A DNA stretch of 64,000 bases, from positions 248,001 through 312,000 of the forward strand of contig JBJMHZ010000042.1 of the NCBI GenBank assembly GCA_045807125.1, given 5' to 3'. Below the pieces are notes generated by a model. It did no database searches. It was given only the letters and a program-made list of their open reading frames with translations, and was not told the DNA's origin. This DNA comes from JBJMHZ01 sp045807125. GTDB lineage: Bacteria > Actinomycetota > Actinomycetes > JAWWOL01. Positions 32,132 to 39,924 of the stretch are shown piece after piece. Position 1 is the stretch's first letter. Each line of letters opens with the position of its first letter. Position numbers and translations under genes: made by a program.

Positions 32132-33451
32132 ATGGCGGCGAAGGGGGCTGGCGAGCGGGCGGCGACGTACCGAGAGGTACTCGCCTGCCGTGAGTTCCGC
32201 TGGCTCCTCGGTAGCCAGGTGCTCTCGCTCATGGGCGACCAGGCACTGCGGGTGGCCCTCAGCGTCCTGGTGTTCAAGGACACCCAGTCGGCCTGGCTGA
32301 CCGGTCTGGCCTACGCGCTCACCTACCTGCCGTGGGTGGTCGGAGGGCCGGTCCTCGCCGGGCTCGCCGACCGGATGAGCCGGCGCACCCTCATGGTGCT
32401 CTGCGACGTCGGCAGGGCCGTGCTGGTGGGGCTGGTCGCGGTGCCCGGCCAGCCGCTCCTGCTGCTGCTCGTCTGGGTGCTGATGGCCACCCTGCTGACC
32501 CCGCCGTTCGAGTCGGCGCGCTCGGCCATCCTGCCCGACATGCTGGAGGGCGACCGCTACGTCGTCGGCTTCTCGCTGTGGACCGCCATCCGGCAGGTCA
32601 CCCAGGTGCTGGGCTTCGGCGGCGGTGGCCTGCTCGTGGCCTGGCTCGGCACCCACACCGTCCTGGTGCTCGACGCCGGCACGTTCGCGCTGTCCGCCGT
32701 CGGGGTGGCCGCCGGCCTGCGCTCGCCCTACCTGCCGGTGCCGAGCGGCGGCGCCGTCCCGGCCGGCTCGCTGGTGCGGCACACCATGGGTGGCGCGATG
32801 ACGGTGCTGCGGGTCAAGGCGCTGCGCTCGCTGCTGCTCATCGCGTGGTGGGCACCGGCCGTCGCGCTCATCCCCGAGGCGATCGCCGCGCCGTACGCCC
32901 TGAGCCACGGTGGCGGCGGCACCGGCATGACCGGGTTGTACATGGCGGCGATCCCGGCCGGCGTCGTGGCAGGGACGCTGCTGCTCGGCCGGCTCGTACG
33001 ACCGGCCAACCGGACGGCTTACATCTTCCCGCTCGCGACGCTGACGACGCTGCCGCTGGTCGCGTTCCTCGGCCACCCGCCGCCGGCGGCGGCGGTGCTG
33101 CTGCTGGTGGCGGTCGGGATGGCGATGTCCTACCAGCTGCCGCTGCAGGCGAGCTTCGTGCTGGCGGTGCCTGGTCAGCTGCGGGGGCGGGCGTTCGCGG
33201 TCGCGGCGAGCGGGCTCGTGGTGGCGCAGGGCGCCGGCGCCCTGGCCGGCGGCGCCCTGAGCGACTGGCTGGGACCGGCCGCCGCGATCGGCTGGGCGGG
33301 CCTCGCGGGCGTGACGGTCATGGTGCCGCTGGTCATCCTGGGGGCCCAGGCGGTGCTGGGCGCCCCGCTGACCGCCAGCGCGTTCGCGACGGTGGAGCAG
33401 GCGCAGGCCGAGCCGGCCACCGAGGCCGGGCACGCGTCCGCCGCGATCTGA
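32132..33451 (+). CDS. MFS transporter
   Basis: The 439-residue protein has about 12 membrane segments. The opening CREFRWLLGSQVLSLMGDQ, the loop LADRMSRRTLMVLCDVGRA and the segment ILPDMLEGDRYVVGFSLWTA correspond closely to the paralog at 13879-15144. It probably exports a small molecule by proton antiport; no biosynthetic genes nearby suggest the substrate. ATG 32132 has GAGGAG about five bases upstream. Convergent with the Fpg/Nei gene, three bases apart. Confidence 0.88.
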   Translation: MAAKGAGERAATYREVLACREFRWLLGSQVLSLMGDQALRVALSVLVFKDTQSAWLTGLAYALTYLPWVVGGPVLAGLADRMSRRTLMVLCDVGRAVLVGLVAVPGQPLLLLLVWVLMATLLTPPFESARSAILPDMLEGDRYVVGFSLWTAIRQVTQVLGFGGGGLLVAWLGTHTVLVLDAGTFALSAVGVAAGLRSPYLPVPSGGAVPAGSLVRHTMGGAMTVLRVKALRSLLLIAWWAPAVALIPEAIAAPYALSHGGGGTGMTGLYMAAIPAGVVAGTLLLGRLVRPANRTAYIFPLATLTTLPLVAFLGHPPPAAAVLLLVAVGMAMSYQLPLQASFVLAVPGQLRGRAFAVAASGLVVAQGAGALAGGALSDWLGPAAAIGWAGLAGVTVMVPLVILGAQAVLGAPLTASAFATVEQAQAEPATEAGHASAAI

Positions 33452-33454
33452 GCC

Positions 33455-34315
33455 CTACTTCAGCAGCCGGGAGAGCCGCCGGTCGGCGAGCGGCTTCCCG
33501 CCGGTCTGGCAGGTAGGGCAGTACTGCAGCGACGAATCGGCGAACGATACCTCCCGCACGGTGTCGCCGCAGACGGGGCACGGCAGGCCGGTGCGGCCGT
33601 GCACGGCGAGCCCGCTCTTCTTCTCCTTCTTGAGGTTGCCGGCCGCGAGCCCCGCCGAGCGGGCGACCGCGGCGCCGAGCACGTCGGTCACGGCGGCGTG
33701 CAGCCGGACGATCTCCTCGCCCGAGAGGTTCGCGCCGGGCTTGAGCGGCGACAGCCTGGCGGCGTGCAGGATCTCGTCCGAGTACGCGTTGCCGATGCCG
33801 GCGAGGAGCGACTGGTCGGTGAGGATGCGCTTGAGCTGCGACCGGTGGCCCGCGAGCAGGGCGGCCAGCGCGTCGGTGGTGAACCCGGGGCCGAGCGGGT
33901 CGGCGCCGAGGCGCCGCACCCCCGGCACCGTCTCGGGGTCGGTGACGACGTAGACGGCGAGGCCCTTCTTCGTACCGGCCTCGGTGAGGTCGAAGCCGCT
34001 CCCGTCGTCGAGGTGCACCCGCAGGGCGAGCGGAGCCTTGCCGGGTCGCGGCGGAGCGGTCGGCTGGCTCTCCTTCCAGTGCAGCCAGCCGGCGCGCGCG
34101 AGGTGGACGACGAGGTGCAGGCCGTCCACGTCCAGGTCGAGGAACTTCCCGTGCCGGCCGACCGCGGTCACCTCCAGCCCGGCGAGCGCGGTGACGGGGG
34201 GGTCGAACGTCTTGAGGGCGCTGACCGCGACCGGGTCGACGCGGGCCACCGTACGGCCGACCGCGCGCTCGCGCAGGAACGCGGCCAGCGCCTCCACCTC
34301 GGGCAGCTCGGGCAT
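33455..34315 (-). CDS. Fpg/Nei-family DNA glycosylase/AP lyase
   Basis: The 286-residue protein begins MPELPEVE with the catalytic Pro2 and Glu3. It shows GRHGKFLDL with the phosphate-contacting lysine near residue 56, the helix-two-turn-helix segment LLAGIGNAYSDEILH near 165, and a C-terminal zinc finger with CPVCG and CPTCQ pairs near 250-273. Such enzymes excise oxidised bases (8-oxoguanine or oxidised pyrimidines) and cut the abasic site. Whether it is Fpg or Nei cannot be decided by eye. ATG 34315 is fixed by the need for Pro2. Confidence 0.9.
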   Translation of the reverse strand: MPELPEVEALAAFLRERAVGRTVARVDPVAVSALKTFDPPVTALAGLEVTAVGRHGKFLDLDVDGLHLVVHLARAGWLHWKESQPTAPPRPGKAPLALRVHLDDGSGFDLTEAGTKKGLAVYVVTDPETVPGVRRLGADPLGPGFTTDALAALLAGHRSQLKRILTDQSLLAGIGNAYSDEILHAARLSPLKPGANLSGEEIVRLHAAVTDVLGAAVARSAGLAAGNLKKEKKSGLAVHGRTGLPCPVCGDTVREVSFADSSLQYCPTCQTGGKPLADRRLSRLLK

Positions 34316-34377
34316 GGCTCCCAGTGTGCCGCTCCGTCGCCGGTTCGTGGGGGTTGCGCGCGGGGTAGCGAGCGCGC

Positions 34378-34953
34378 ATGGGCGAGCGGACGGCCGGCGG
34401 CGCTGAGCTTCGCGACGCGATGAAGCGGGTGGCGGTCGCGCTGAAGGGTGCCGGCGTGCCGTTCGCGCTGGCCGGTGGCTACGCGGGCTGGGCGCGCGGC
34501 GGGCCGGAGCCCGACCACGACGTCGACTTCGTCCTGCCGCAGGAGCATCTGGAGCGGGCCGCCGCGGCGCTGCGGGGCGCCGGCGTGCGCGTGGAGGAGC
34601 CGTCGGAGGACTGGCTGATCAAGGCGTACTGCGGCGACGAGCTGGTCGATCTCATCCACCGGCCGGCCGGGCGCCCGGTGACCGAGGCGCTCATCGAGCG
34701 GGCCGATGCCCTCGACGTCGACTCGGTCGAGATGCCGGTCATCGCGGCGACCGACCTGGTGGCCATGAAGCTGCGGGCCATGACCGAGCACTACTGCGAC
34801 TTCACTGGCGTGCTGCCGGTGGCCAGGGCGCTGCGGGAGCAGATCGACTGGGCGGCGCTGCGCGAGGAGGCCACCGAGTCGCCGTTCGCCGCCGCCTGCA
34901 TGCTGCTCGTGGAGCATCTCGGGATCGTTCCGGCCGCAGCCGGGACCGCTTAG
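34378..34953 (+). CDS. nucleotidyltransferase-fold protein
   Basis: The 191-residue protein has the polymerase-beta-like nucleotidyltransferase signature: ALAGGYAGWARGG near residue 30 and PDHDVDFVLP with two aspartates near 45, followed by ELVDLIHRP and VIAATDLVAMKLRAMTEHYCDF. It resembles aminoglycoside-nucleotidyltransferase-like and AbiEii-like stand-alone proteins. No toxin-antitoxin partner is adjacent, so it is not assigned to such a system. ATG 34378 is the first start after the upstream glycosylase, which runs divergently. Confidence 0.8.
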   Translation: MGERTAGGAELRDAMKRVAVALKGAGVPFALAGGYAGWARGGPEPDHDVDFVLPQEHLERAAAALRGAGVRVEEPSEDWLIKAYCGDELVDLIHRPAGRPVTEALIERADALDVDSVEMPVIAATDLVAMKLRAMTEHYCDFTGVLPVARALREQIDWAALREEATESPFAAACMLLVEHLGIVPAAAGTA

Positions 34954-35424
34954 CTACGCGCGGCCGGGCACCTTGTGGCTGGCGCGGTGGACGGCGTCCT
35001 TGCCGAGGTGCGCGAGCGACGGCCGGCCGCCGGTGTCGACGGCGACGACGAGCAGGCCGCCGAGGACGCTCGTCTCCTTGAGGAACTTCGCGCGGGAGGC
35101 GGCCCGTACGTTGGGGTCGCCCTCCTTCCAGAACTGGTTGCCGGCGTACGCCGTGGGCAGCGTCGTCGCGATCAGCGCGAGCGCGGCTACCCGTGGCATC
35201 CGCCCGGTCGCCAGCATGAGGCCGGCGACGGCCTGCACCGCGCCGTTGATGCGGGCCAGCTGGACGGGGTCGTCCGGCAGCGTCACCGGCAGCTTCTTGG
35301 CGAGCTGCGCCCGGGCCTCGCCGGCGGGGTCGGCCTTGGCGTCGGGGTGCACGGCGGCGTCGACGCCGCTGACCACGAACGGGGCGGCGAGCAGCGGGCG
35401 GGCGAGCAGTCGGACGACGGACAT
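34954..35424 (-). CDS. DoxX-family membrane protein
   Basis: The 156-residue protein has four hydrophobic segments and the DoxX hallmarks ARPLLAAPFVVSGVDA at the N-terminus, GAVQAVAGLMLATGRMPRVAALAL and FLKETSVLGGLLVVAVD. DoxX proteins are membrane components linked to thiol/redox stress in mycobacteria; the biochemical role here is unproven. Its stop abuts that of the nucleotidyltransferase gene on the opposite strand. ATG 35424 starts MSVVRLLARP. Confidence 0.87.
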   Translation of the reverse strand: MSVVRLLARPLLAAPFVVSGVDAAVHPDAKADPAGEARAQLAKKLPVTLPDDPVQLARINGAVQAVAGLMLATGRMPRVAALALIATTLPTAYAGNQFWKEGDPNVRAASRAKFLKETSVLGGLLVVAVDTGGRPSLAHLGKDAVHRASHKVPGRA

Positions 35425-35529
35425 GGGAGTCGGCCCCCTCGTTCTGGCGGCGGTGGTGCTGGGCTCCTACCCGCTGATCGCGTCGCCACAACGGCACGTA
35501 GGGTCAGGGCACGAACAGGGGGATTGCCG

Positions 35530-36720
35530 ATGATCGACCACGAACGGGTGCGCGCCGACACGCCTGGCGCCGCCGACCAGGTGTTCCTCGACAGCTGCGG
35601 GTCGTCGCTGCCACCGGCGCCCGTGCTCGAGACGGTGATCGGCCACCTGCGCCGCGAGGCGGAGGTTGGCGGCTACCGCGCGGCTGCGGAGCGGCGCGAG
35701 GATCTCGCCGCGGTGAGGACGTCGCTCGGCACCCTGCTCGGGGCCGACCCGGCGGCGATCGCGCTGATGGACTCGGCGACCCGCGCGTGGGCGCAGTTCT
35801 TCTACGCGGTGCCGCTGCGGCCGGGCGACCGCATCCTCGTCGCGGAGGTCGAGTACGCGAGCAACGCGATCTCGGCGCTCCAGCGGGCGGCAGCGCATGG
35901 CGCTCGCGTGGAGGCCGTTCGGAGCGACGGCACCGGCCAGCTTGACCTCGAGGCGCTCGACCGGATGCTGGACGACGACGTACGGCTCGTCTCGGTCGTC
36001 CACGTGCCGACCAACGGGGGCATCGTCGCGCCCGTACGGGAGATCAGCCGGCTGGCGCACGCGCACGGGGCTCTCGTGCTGCTCGATGCCTGCCAGTCGG
36101 TGGGGCAGCTGCCGGTCGACGTCGAGAAGCTCGGCGTCGACGCGCTGTCCGGCACGGGGCGCAAGTGGCTGCGCGGGCCGCGCGGGACCGGCTTCCTGTG
36201 GGTGCGGCCGTCGCTCCTGGAGACGCTCGAGCCGCCGGTGCTCGACCTGCACAGCGCGGAGTGGACGGCGCCCGACGACTACCGGGTGGTGGCGGGCGGC
36301 GAGCGGTTCGAGATGTGGGAGTTCGACCACGCCACCCGGCTGGGGCTGGGAGCGGCGGCCGACTACCTGCTCGAGCTCGGCATCGACGACGTGGCGAAGG
36401 TCGCTTCTGCTCGTGCGGCGCGGCTGCGCGCAGGGCTGGCCGAGGTGCCCGGCGTCACGGTGCGCGACCTCGGAACTCCGGAGCAGCAGTCCGCGCTGGT
36501 GACGTTCACGATCGACGGAATGGGCGCCGACGAGGTCACGGGGCTGCTGCTCAAGGCGGGCGTGACGGTCTCGGTGAGCCGGCGGCCTTCGACGCTGCTG
36601 GACATGTCGGCTCGGGGGCTGGACACCGTCGTACGGGCGGCGCCGCACTACTTCGTGGACGAGTCCCAGATCGACGAGGCCGTAGCAGCCGTCGCCACGA
36701 TCGCGACCGGCGGCCGCTGA
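35530..36720 (+). CDS. PLP-dependent class V aminotransferase-fold enzyme
   Basis: The 396-residue protein has the class-V fold: an N-terminal VFLDSCGSSLPP, SATRAWAQFFYAV, the cofactor-contacting VLLDACQSVGQLPVD (Asp186, Gln189) and the PLP lysine in SGTGRKWLRGPRGTGF (Lys212). It resembles cysteine-desulfurase, isopenicillin-epimerase and EgtE-like lyases. The reaction cannot be assigned from sequence, and no ergothioneine genes are nearby. ATG 35530 is seven bases after a GGGGATT stretch, a weak ribosome site. Confidence 0.88.
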   Translation: MIDHERVRADTPGAADQVFLDSCGSSLPPAPVLETVIGHLRREAEVGGYRAAAERREDLAAVRTSLGTLLGADPAAIALMDSATRAWAQFFYAVPLRPGDRILVAEVEYASNAISALQRAAAHGARVEAVRSDGTGQLDLEALDRMLDDDVRLVSVVHVPTNGGIVAPVREISRLAHAHGALVLLDACQSVGQLPVDVEKLGVDALSGTGRKWLRGPRGTGFLWVRPSLLETLEPPVLDLHSAEWTAPDDYRVVAGGERFEMWEFDHATRLGLGAAADYLLELGIDDVAKVASARAARLRAGLAEVPGVTVRDLGTPEQQSALVTFTIDGMGADEVTGLLLKAGVTVSVSRRPSTLLDMSARGLDTVVRAAPHYFVDESQIDEAVAAVATIATGGR

Positions 36721-36878
36721 GCCTGGGCCATCAGGCCCCTGGGAACTCGACCCGCGTGCGTTGACGCCTCTTGCTTATCGGTACGCAGTCCCTGCGCCAC
36801 TCAGTGACCTAGACGCAGTAGTAGACGGTAGTGATCACTGAGGCCTAACGCAGGGTGGCGGTCGGCCTCGAACCGCAG

Positions 36879-36895
36879 AAGGCGAGCTCCGCCTT
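36879..36895 (-). terminator. possible hairpin terminator downstream of tRNA-Leu
   Basis: AAGGCG at 36879-36884 pairs perfectly with CGCCTT at 36890-36895 around a five-base loop. On the minus strand it lies about 70 bases past the tRNA-Leu CCA end. There is no U-tract. The rest of 36721-36965 shows no supported gene. Confidence 0.3.
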
Positions 36896-36965
36896 AGCTG
36901 AGGACGTGCCGCTGCCAGTGAGCTTGCGAGACCTGAGCGGCCGGCGCATGAACGGACCCGTCATG

Positions 36966-37051
36966 TGGTGGGCGAGGGGGGAGTTGAACCCCCACGTCCT
37001 TACGGACACACGGACCTGAACCGTGCGCGTCTGCCATTCCGCCACTCGCCC
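36966..37051 (-). tRNA. tRNA-Leu (anticodon CAG)
   Basis: The minus strand from 37051 to 36966 is an 86-base type-II tRNA including the encoded CCA end. The acceptor GGGCGAG pairs with CTCGCCC, the anticodon loop GGTTCAGGTCC contains CAG, a long variable arm follows, and the T-arm is GGGGGTTCAACTCCCCC. A tRNA-Leu at this side of the fhaA operon matches the mycobacterial gene order (leuT). Confidence 0.96.
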
Positions 37052-37167
37052 GTAGCCGGACAAGGCTAGCACGGCGCCTCGTCCGCCCGCCGGGGCGCCG
37101 ACGGCCGTCCCGACTCGCCGTCCACAGGCACTCCAGGCCGCGCCACGGCGTTGTCACCTGCGGCGGA

Positions 37168-37173
37168 TACGAT
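37168..37173 (+). promoter_or_regulatory. possible -10 element of the fhaA-pknB operon
   Basis: TACGAT lies 33 bases before the fhaA GTG and upstream of a strong AAGGAGG ribosome site (37190-37196). No well-spaced -35 is seen. It is the best visible promoter candidate for the seven-gene operon. Confidence 0.3.
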
Positions 37174-37200
37174 CACGCCGAGCAGGGGAAAGGAGGGTGC

Positions 37201-38010
37201 GTGGGAGTCTTGCAGCGCTTCGAACGGCGGCTCGAGGGCCTGGTCGAGGGCGCCTTCGCGCGCGCCTTCAAGGGTCGGGTCGAGCCGGTCGAGATCGCCA
37301 ACGCCCTCGACCGGGAGGCGGCCGACAAGGCCGCGATCGTGAGCGCCGGCCGCACGCTCGTCCCCAACGACTACGTCGTCGAGCTCGGCACCACCGACTA
37401 CGCGCGCATCGGGCCGTACGCCGGACCGCTCGGCGCCGAGCTGGCCCAGATGCTCCGCGAGTCCGCGCAGGAGAACCAGTGGTCGTTCATCGGCCCGGTG
37501 ACCGTTGCCTTCGAGGAGGTCGCCGACCTCGACACCGGCGTGTTCCGGGTGCGCAGCGGCGTCTCGTCCGGTGAGAAGCCGAGCGGCGGGCTCCGCCAGA
37601 CGGCCGGCCCCGAGCAGTCGGTCGAGCCGCGGGTCGAGGCGGCCCGTCAGGACCCGGGTGCGTTCACCGGCAACCCGCGCCTCGTCATCTCCAGCAACGG
37701 GCAGGCGATCACCGGCTCGATCGAGGCCCGCGGCGGGGAGCGGGCGTACGCGCTGACCAAGCCGGTCACCGTGATCGGCCGCGGCAACGACGCCGACCTG
37801 CGGCTGCTCGACCCGGGCGTCTCCCGCCAGCACGTGCGCGTCGAGGTGATCGACGGCGAGGTCTTCATCACCGACCTCGGGTCGACCAACGGGACCACGA
37901 TCAACGGTGCCGCGCTCACCGGCCCGGCCCTGCTCACCACGGGCCAGCGCATCACGCTGGGCACGACCAACCTCGTCTTCGTGCAGGACGAGGCCGGCAG
38001 CGCCGGCTGA
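37201..38010 (+). CDS. fhaA: FHA-domain protein FhaA (DUF3662-FHA)
   Basis: The 269-residue protein has an N-terminal DUF3662 domain (about 1-125, opening MGVLQRFERRLEGLVEGAFARAFKG) and a C-terminal FHA domain (about 175-262) with IGRGNDADL, SRQHVRVE and DLGSTNGTTING, the phosphothreonine-binding loops. The linker is much shorter than in the mycobacterial protein (about 527 residues). FhaA is recruited by phosphorylated partners of PknA/PknB such as MviN to regulate peptidoglycan synthesis. GTG 37201 has AAGGAGG upstream and is the first gene of the operon. Confidence 0.95.
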   Translation: MGVLQRFERRLEGLVEGAFARAFKGRVEPVEIANALDREAADKAAIVSAGRTLVPNDYVVELGTTDYARIGPYAGPLGAELAQMLRESAQENQWSFIGPVTVAFEEVADLDTGVFRVRSGVSSGEKPSGGLRQTAGPEQSVEPRVEAARQDPGAFTGNPRLVISSNGQAITGSIEARGGERAYALTKPVTVIGRGNDADLRLLDPGVSRQHVRVEVIDGEVFITDLGSTNGTTINGAALTGPALLTTGQRITLGTTNLVFVQDEAGSAG

Positions 38011-38023
38011 GCGGGACGAGACC

Positions 38024-38518
38024 ATGCCCGAGCTGGTGGTGTTCGGGATCCGGATCGGGCTGCTCGTGCTGCTCTGGGTCTTCGTCCTGCTGGCGGTGCG
38101 CGCCGCCCGCACCGACCTGTTCGGCTCCACCGTGCGCGCCGCCACCGCGCCCCGCCCAGCCACCGTCACCGCGCCGCGCGGGCAGGACCGCCGCGACCGC
38201 GCCGACCGCCGGGCCGACCGGCGCTCGAGCCCCCGCAAGATGGTCGTCACCGGCGGCGCCCTCACCGGCACGACCGTCACCCTCGGGGACGCGCCGGTGA
38301 CGATCGGACGGGCCGCCGACTCGACGCTCGTCCTCACCGACGACTACGCGTCGGCCCGCCACGCCCGGCTGGCGCGCGGCGACAGCGGCTGGTACGTCGA
38401 GGACCTCGGCTCCACCAACGGCACCTACCTCGACCGCGCCAAGGTCACCGAGCCCACTCCCGTCCCGCCCGGCGTGCCGATCCGCATCGGCAAGACGACC
38501 CTCGAGCTGCGCCGATGA
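38024..38518 (+). CDS. fhaB: membrane-anchored FHA-domain protein FhaB
   Basis: The 164-residue protein has one N-terminal membrane helix (about 7-27), a basic Arg/Asp/Ala linker, and an FHA domain (about 72-163) with IGRAADSTLVL, SARHARLAR and DLGSTNGTYLD. It corresponds to FhaB/FipA, a phosphothreonine reader linked to division under stress. ATG 38024 follows fhaA by 13 bases, and its stop overlaps the pstP start (ATGA). Confidence 0.94.
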   Translation: MPELVVFGIRIGLLVLLWVFVLLAVRAARTDLFGSTVRAATAPRPATVTAPRGQDRRDRADRRADRRSSPRKMVVTGGALTGTTVTLGDAPVTIGRAADSTLVLTDDYASARHARLARGDSGWYVEDLGSTNGTYLDRAKVTEPTPVPPGVPIRIGKTTLELRR

Positions 38519-39924
38519 CCATCGCCCTCCGCTACGCGGCCCGCTCCGACGTCGGTCTGCTCCGCGACGGCAACGAGGACTCGATGTACGCCGGGCCGCG
38601 CCTGCTCGCCATCGCCGACGGGATGGGCGGCCACGTCGCCGGCGAGGTCGCCAGCTCGGTCGTCATCGCCACCCTCGCCCACTTGGACGAGGATCTCCCC
38701 GGCTCCGACCTGCTCGCCGCCCTCGCCGGTGCGGCGCGCGCCGCCAACGACCACCTGCGCGAGATGGCCTCCGCCGACCGCCAGCTCGAGGGCATGGGCA
38801 CCACCCTGACCGCGATGCTCGTCGACCGGGGGCGCGTCGGGCTCGTCCACATCGGCGACTCGCGGGGCTACCTGCTGCGCGACGGCGAGCTGCACCGCAT
38901 CACCCACGATCACTCGCTGGTGCAGAGCCTCGTCGACGAGGGCCGCATCAGCGAGGAGGAGGCCGCCCACCACCCGCAGCGCTCGCTGATCCTGCGGGCG
39001 CTGGACGGCCGCGACGACATCGACCCCGACCTGTCCGTCCGCGAGCTGCGGATCGGCGACCGCTACCTGCTCTGCACCGACGGGCTCACCGACGTCGTCA
39101 GCGAGTCCACGGTCACCGAGACGCTCGCCGGCGCGGACGGCCCGGACGAGGCCGTCGAGCGGCTGGTCGACCTCGCGCTGCGCGGCGGCGGCCCCGACAA
39201 CATCACCTGCATCGTGGCCGACGTGGTCGAGGACGCCGGCACCCACGAGGTGCTCGTCGCCGGCGCGGCCGCGGACGGTGACGGCCGCGGCGACATCACC
39301 CCCGACACCCCCGCGGGGCGCGCCGCACTCGCCGCCCGCCGCCACGACGGAGGCCGCGCCACCACCGACGCGCACGACGGCAACGACGCCGACCACGGCC
39401 GGGCGGGCACCCGACGCCGGGGTCGCTCGCTGCTCGGCCGGCGCCGGGCCGCGCCCGGGCGGCGCACCATCGTCGCCACCGGCATCGTGCTGCTGGCGGT
39501 GGTCGCCGCCCTGGTCGGCACGTGGGTCTACGTACGGGCGCAGTACTACGTCGGCGCCTCCGGCTCGCAGGTCGCCGTCCTGCGCGGCGTCAGCGGCTCG
39601 TTCCTCGGCGTCCCGCTGCACAGCGTGCACTCCCGCACCGACATCCCGATCGACCAGCTGCCGCAGTACGAGCGGGAGCGAATCGAGGAGGGCATCAACG
39701 CCGCGAGCCTGCCGGCTGCCGAGCGCATCGTCGTCCGGCTGCGCGACGAGCAGGGCTGCGGAAGCTCCCCGCTCCAGCCGCCGGGCAACCTCCCGCTGCC
39801 GAGCGCCAGCAGCACGAGCGCTGCGAGCAGCACGACCACCGCCCCGACGCCCTCGACCACCGCGAGCGCCGGCACCACGTCGACCACGCCCTCCCAGGAC
39901 GCCTGCGCCGGAGCCGGGCCGTGA
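38515..39924 (+). CDS. pstP: PP2C-family Ser/Thr phosphatase PstP
   Basis: The 469-residue protein has a cytoplasmic PP2C domain (about 5-240) with metal ligands in GNEDSM, AIADGMGGHVAGEVAS, LCTDGLTD and GGPDNIT. A long Arg/Asp/His-rich linker follows, then one membrane helix (about 321-343) and an extracytoplasmic part ending in a Ser/Thr-rich tail. It dephosphorylates PknA, PknB and their substrates. It overlaps fhaB (ATGA) and rodA (GTGA), so expression is tightly coupled. Confidence 0.95.
   Translation: MTIALRYAARSDVGLLRDGNEDSMYAGPRLLAIADGMGGHVAGEVASSVVIATLAHLDEDLPGSDLLAALAGAARAANDHLREMASADRQLEGMGTTLTAMLVDRGRVGLVHIGDSRGYLLRDGELHRITHDHSLVQSLVDEGRISEEEAAHHPQRSLILRALDGRDDIDPDLSVRELRIGDRYLLCTDGLTDVVSESTVTETLAGADGPDEAVERLVDLALRGGGPDNITCIVADVVEDAGTHEVLVAGAAADGDGRGDITPDTPAGRAALAARRHDGGRATTDAHDGNDADHGRAGTRRRGRSLLGRRRAAPGRRTIVATGIVLLAVVAALVGTWVYVRAQYYVGASGSQVAVLRGVSGSFLGVPLHSVHSRTDIPIDQLPQYERERIEEGINAASLPAAERIVVRLRDEQGCGSSPLQPPGNLPLPSASSTSAASSTTTAPTPSTTASAGTTSTTPSQDACAGAGP

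Noticed and set aside
34378..34953. Nucleotidyltransferase as half of a toxin-antitoxin or abortive-infection system
   Set aside because: No HEPN, AbiEi or other partner gene is adjacent; neighbours are a DNA glycosylase and DoxX, so there is no support for a defence role.
36845..37072. 75-codon and 87-codon minus-strand frames across tRNA-Leu
   Set aside because: They are read through the tRNA gene and lack motifs; the tRNA explains the conservation.
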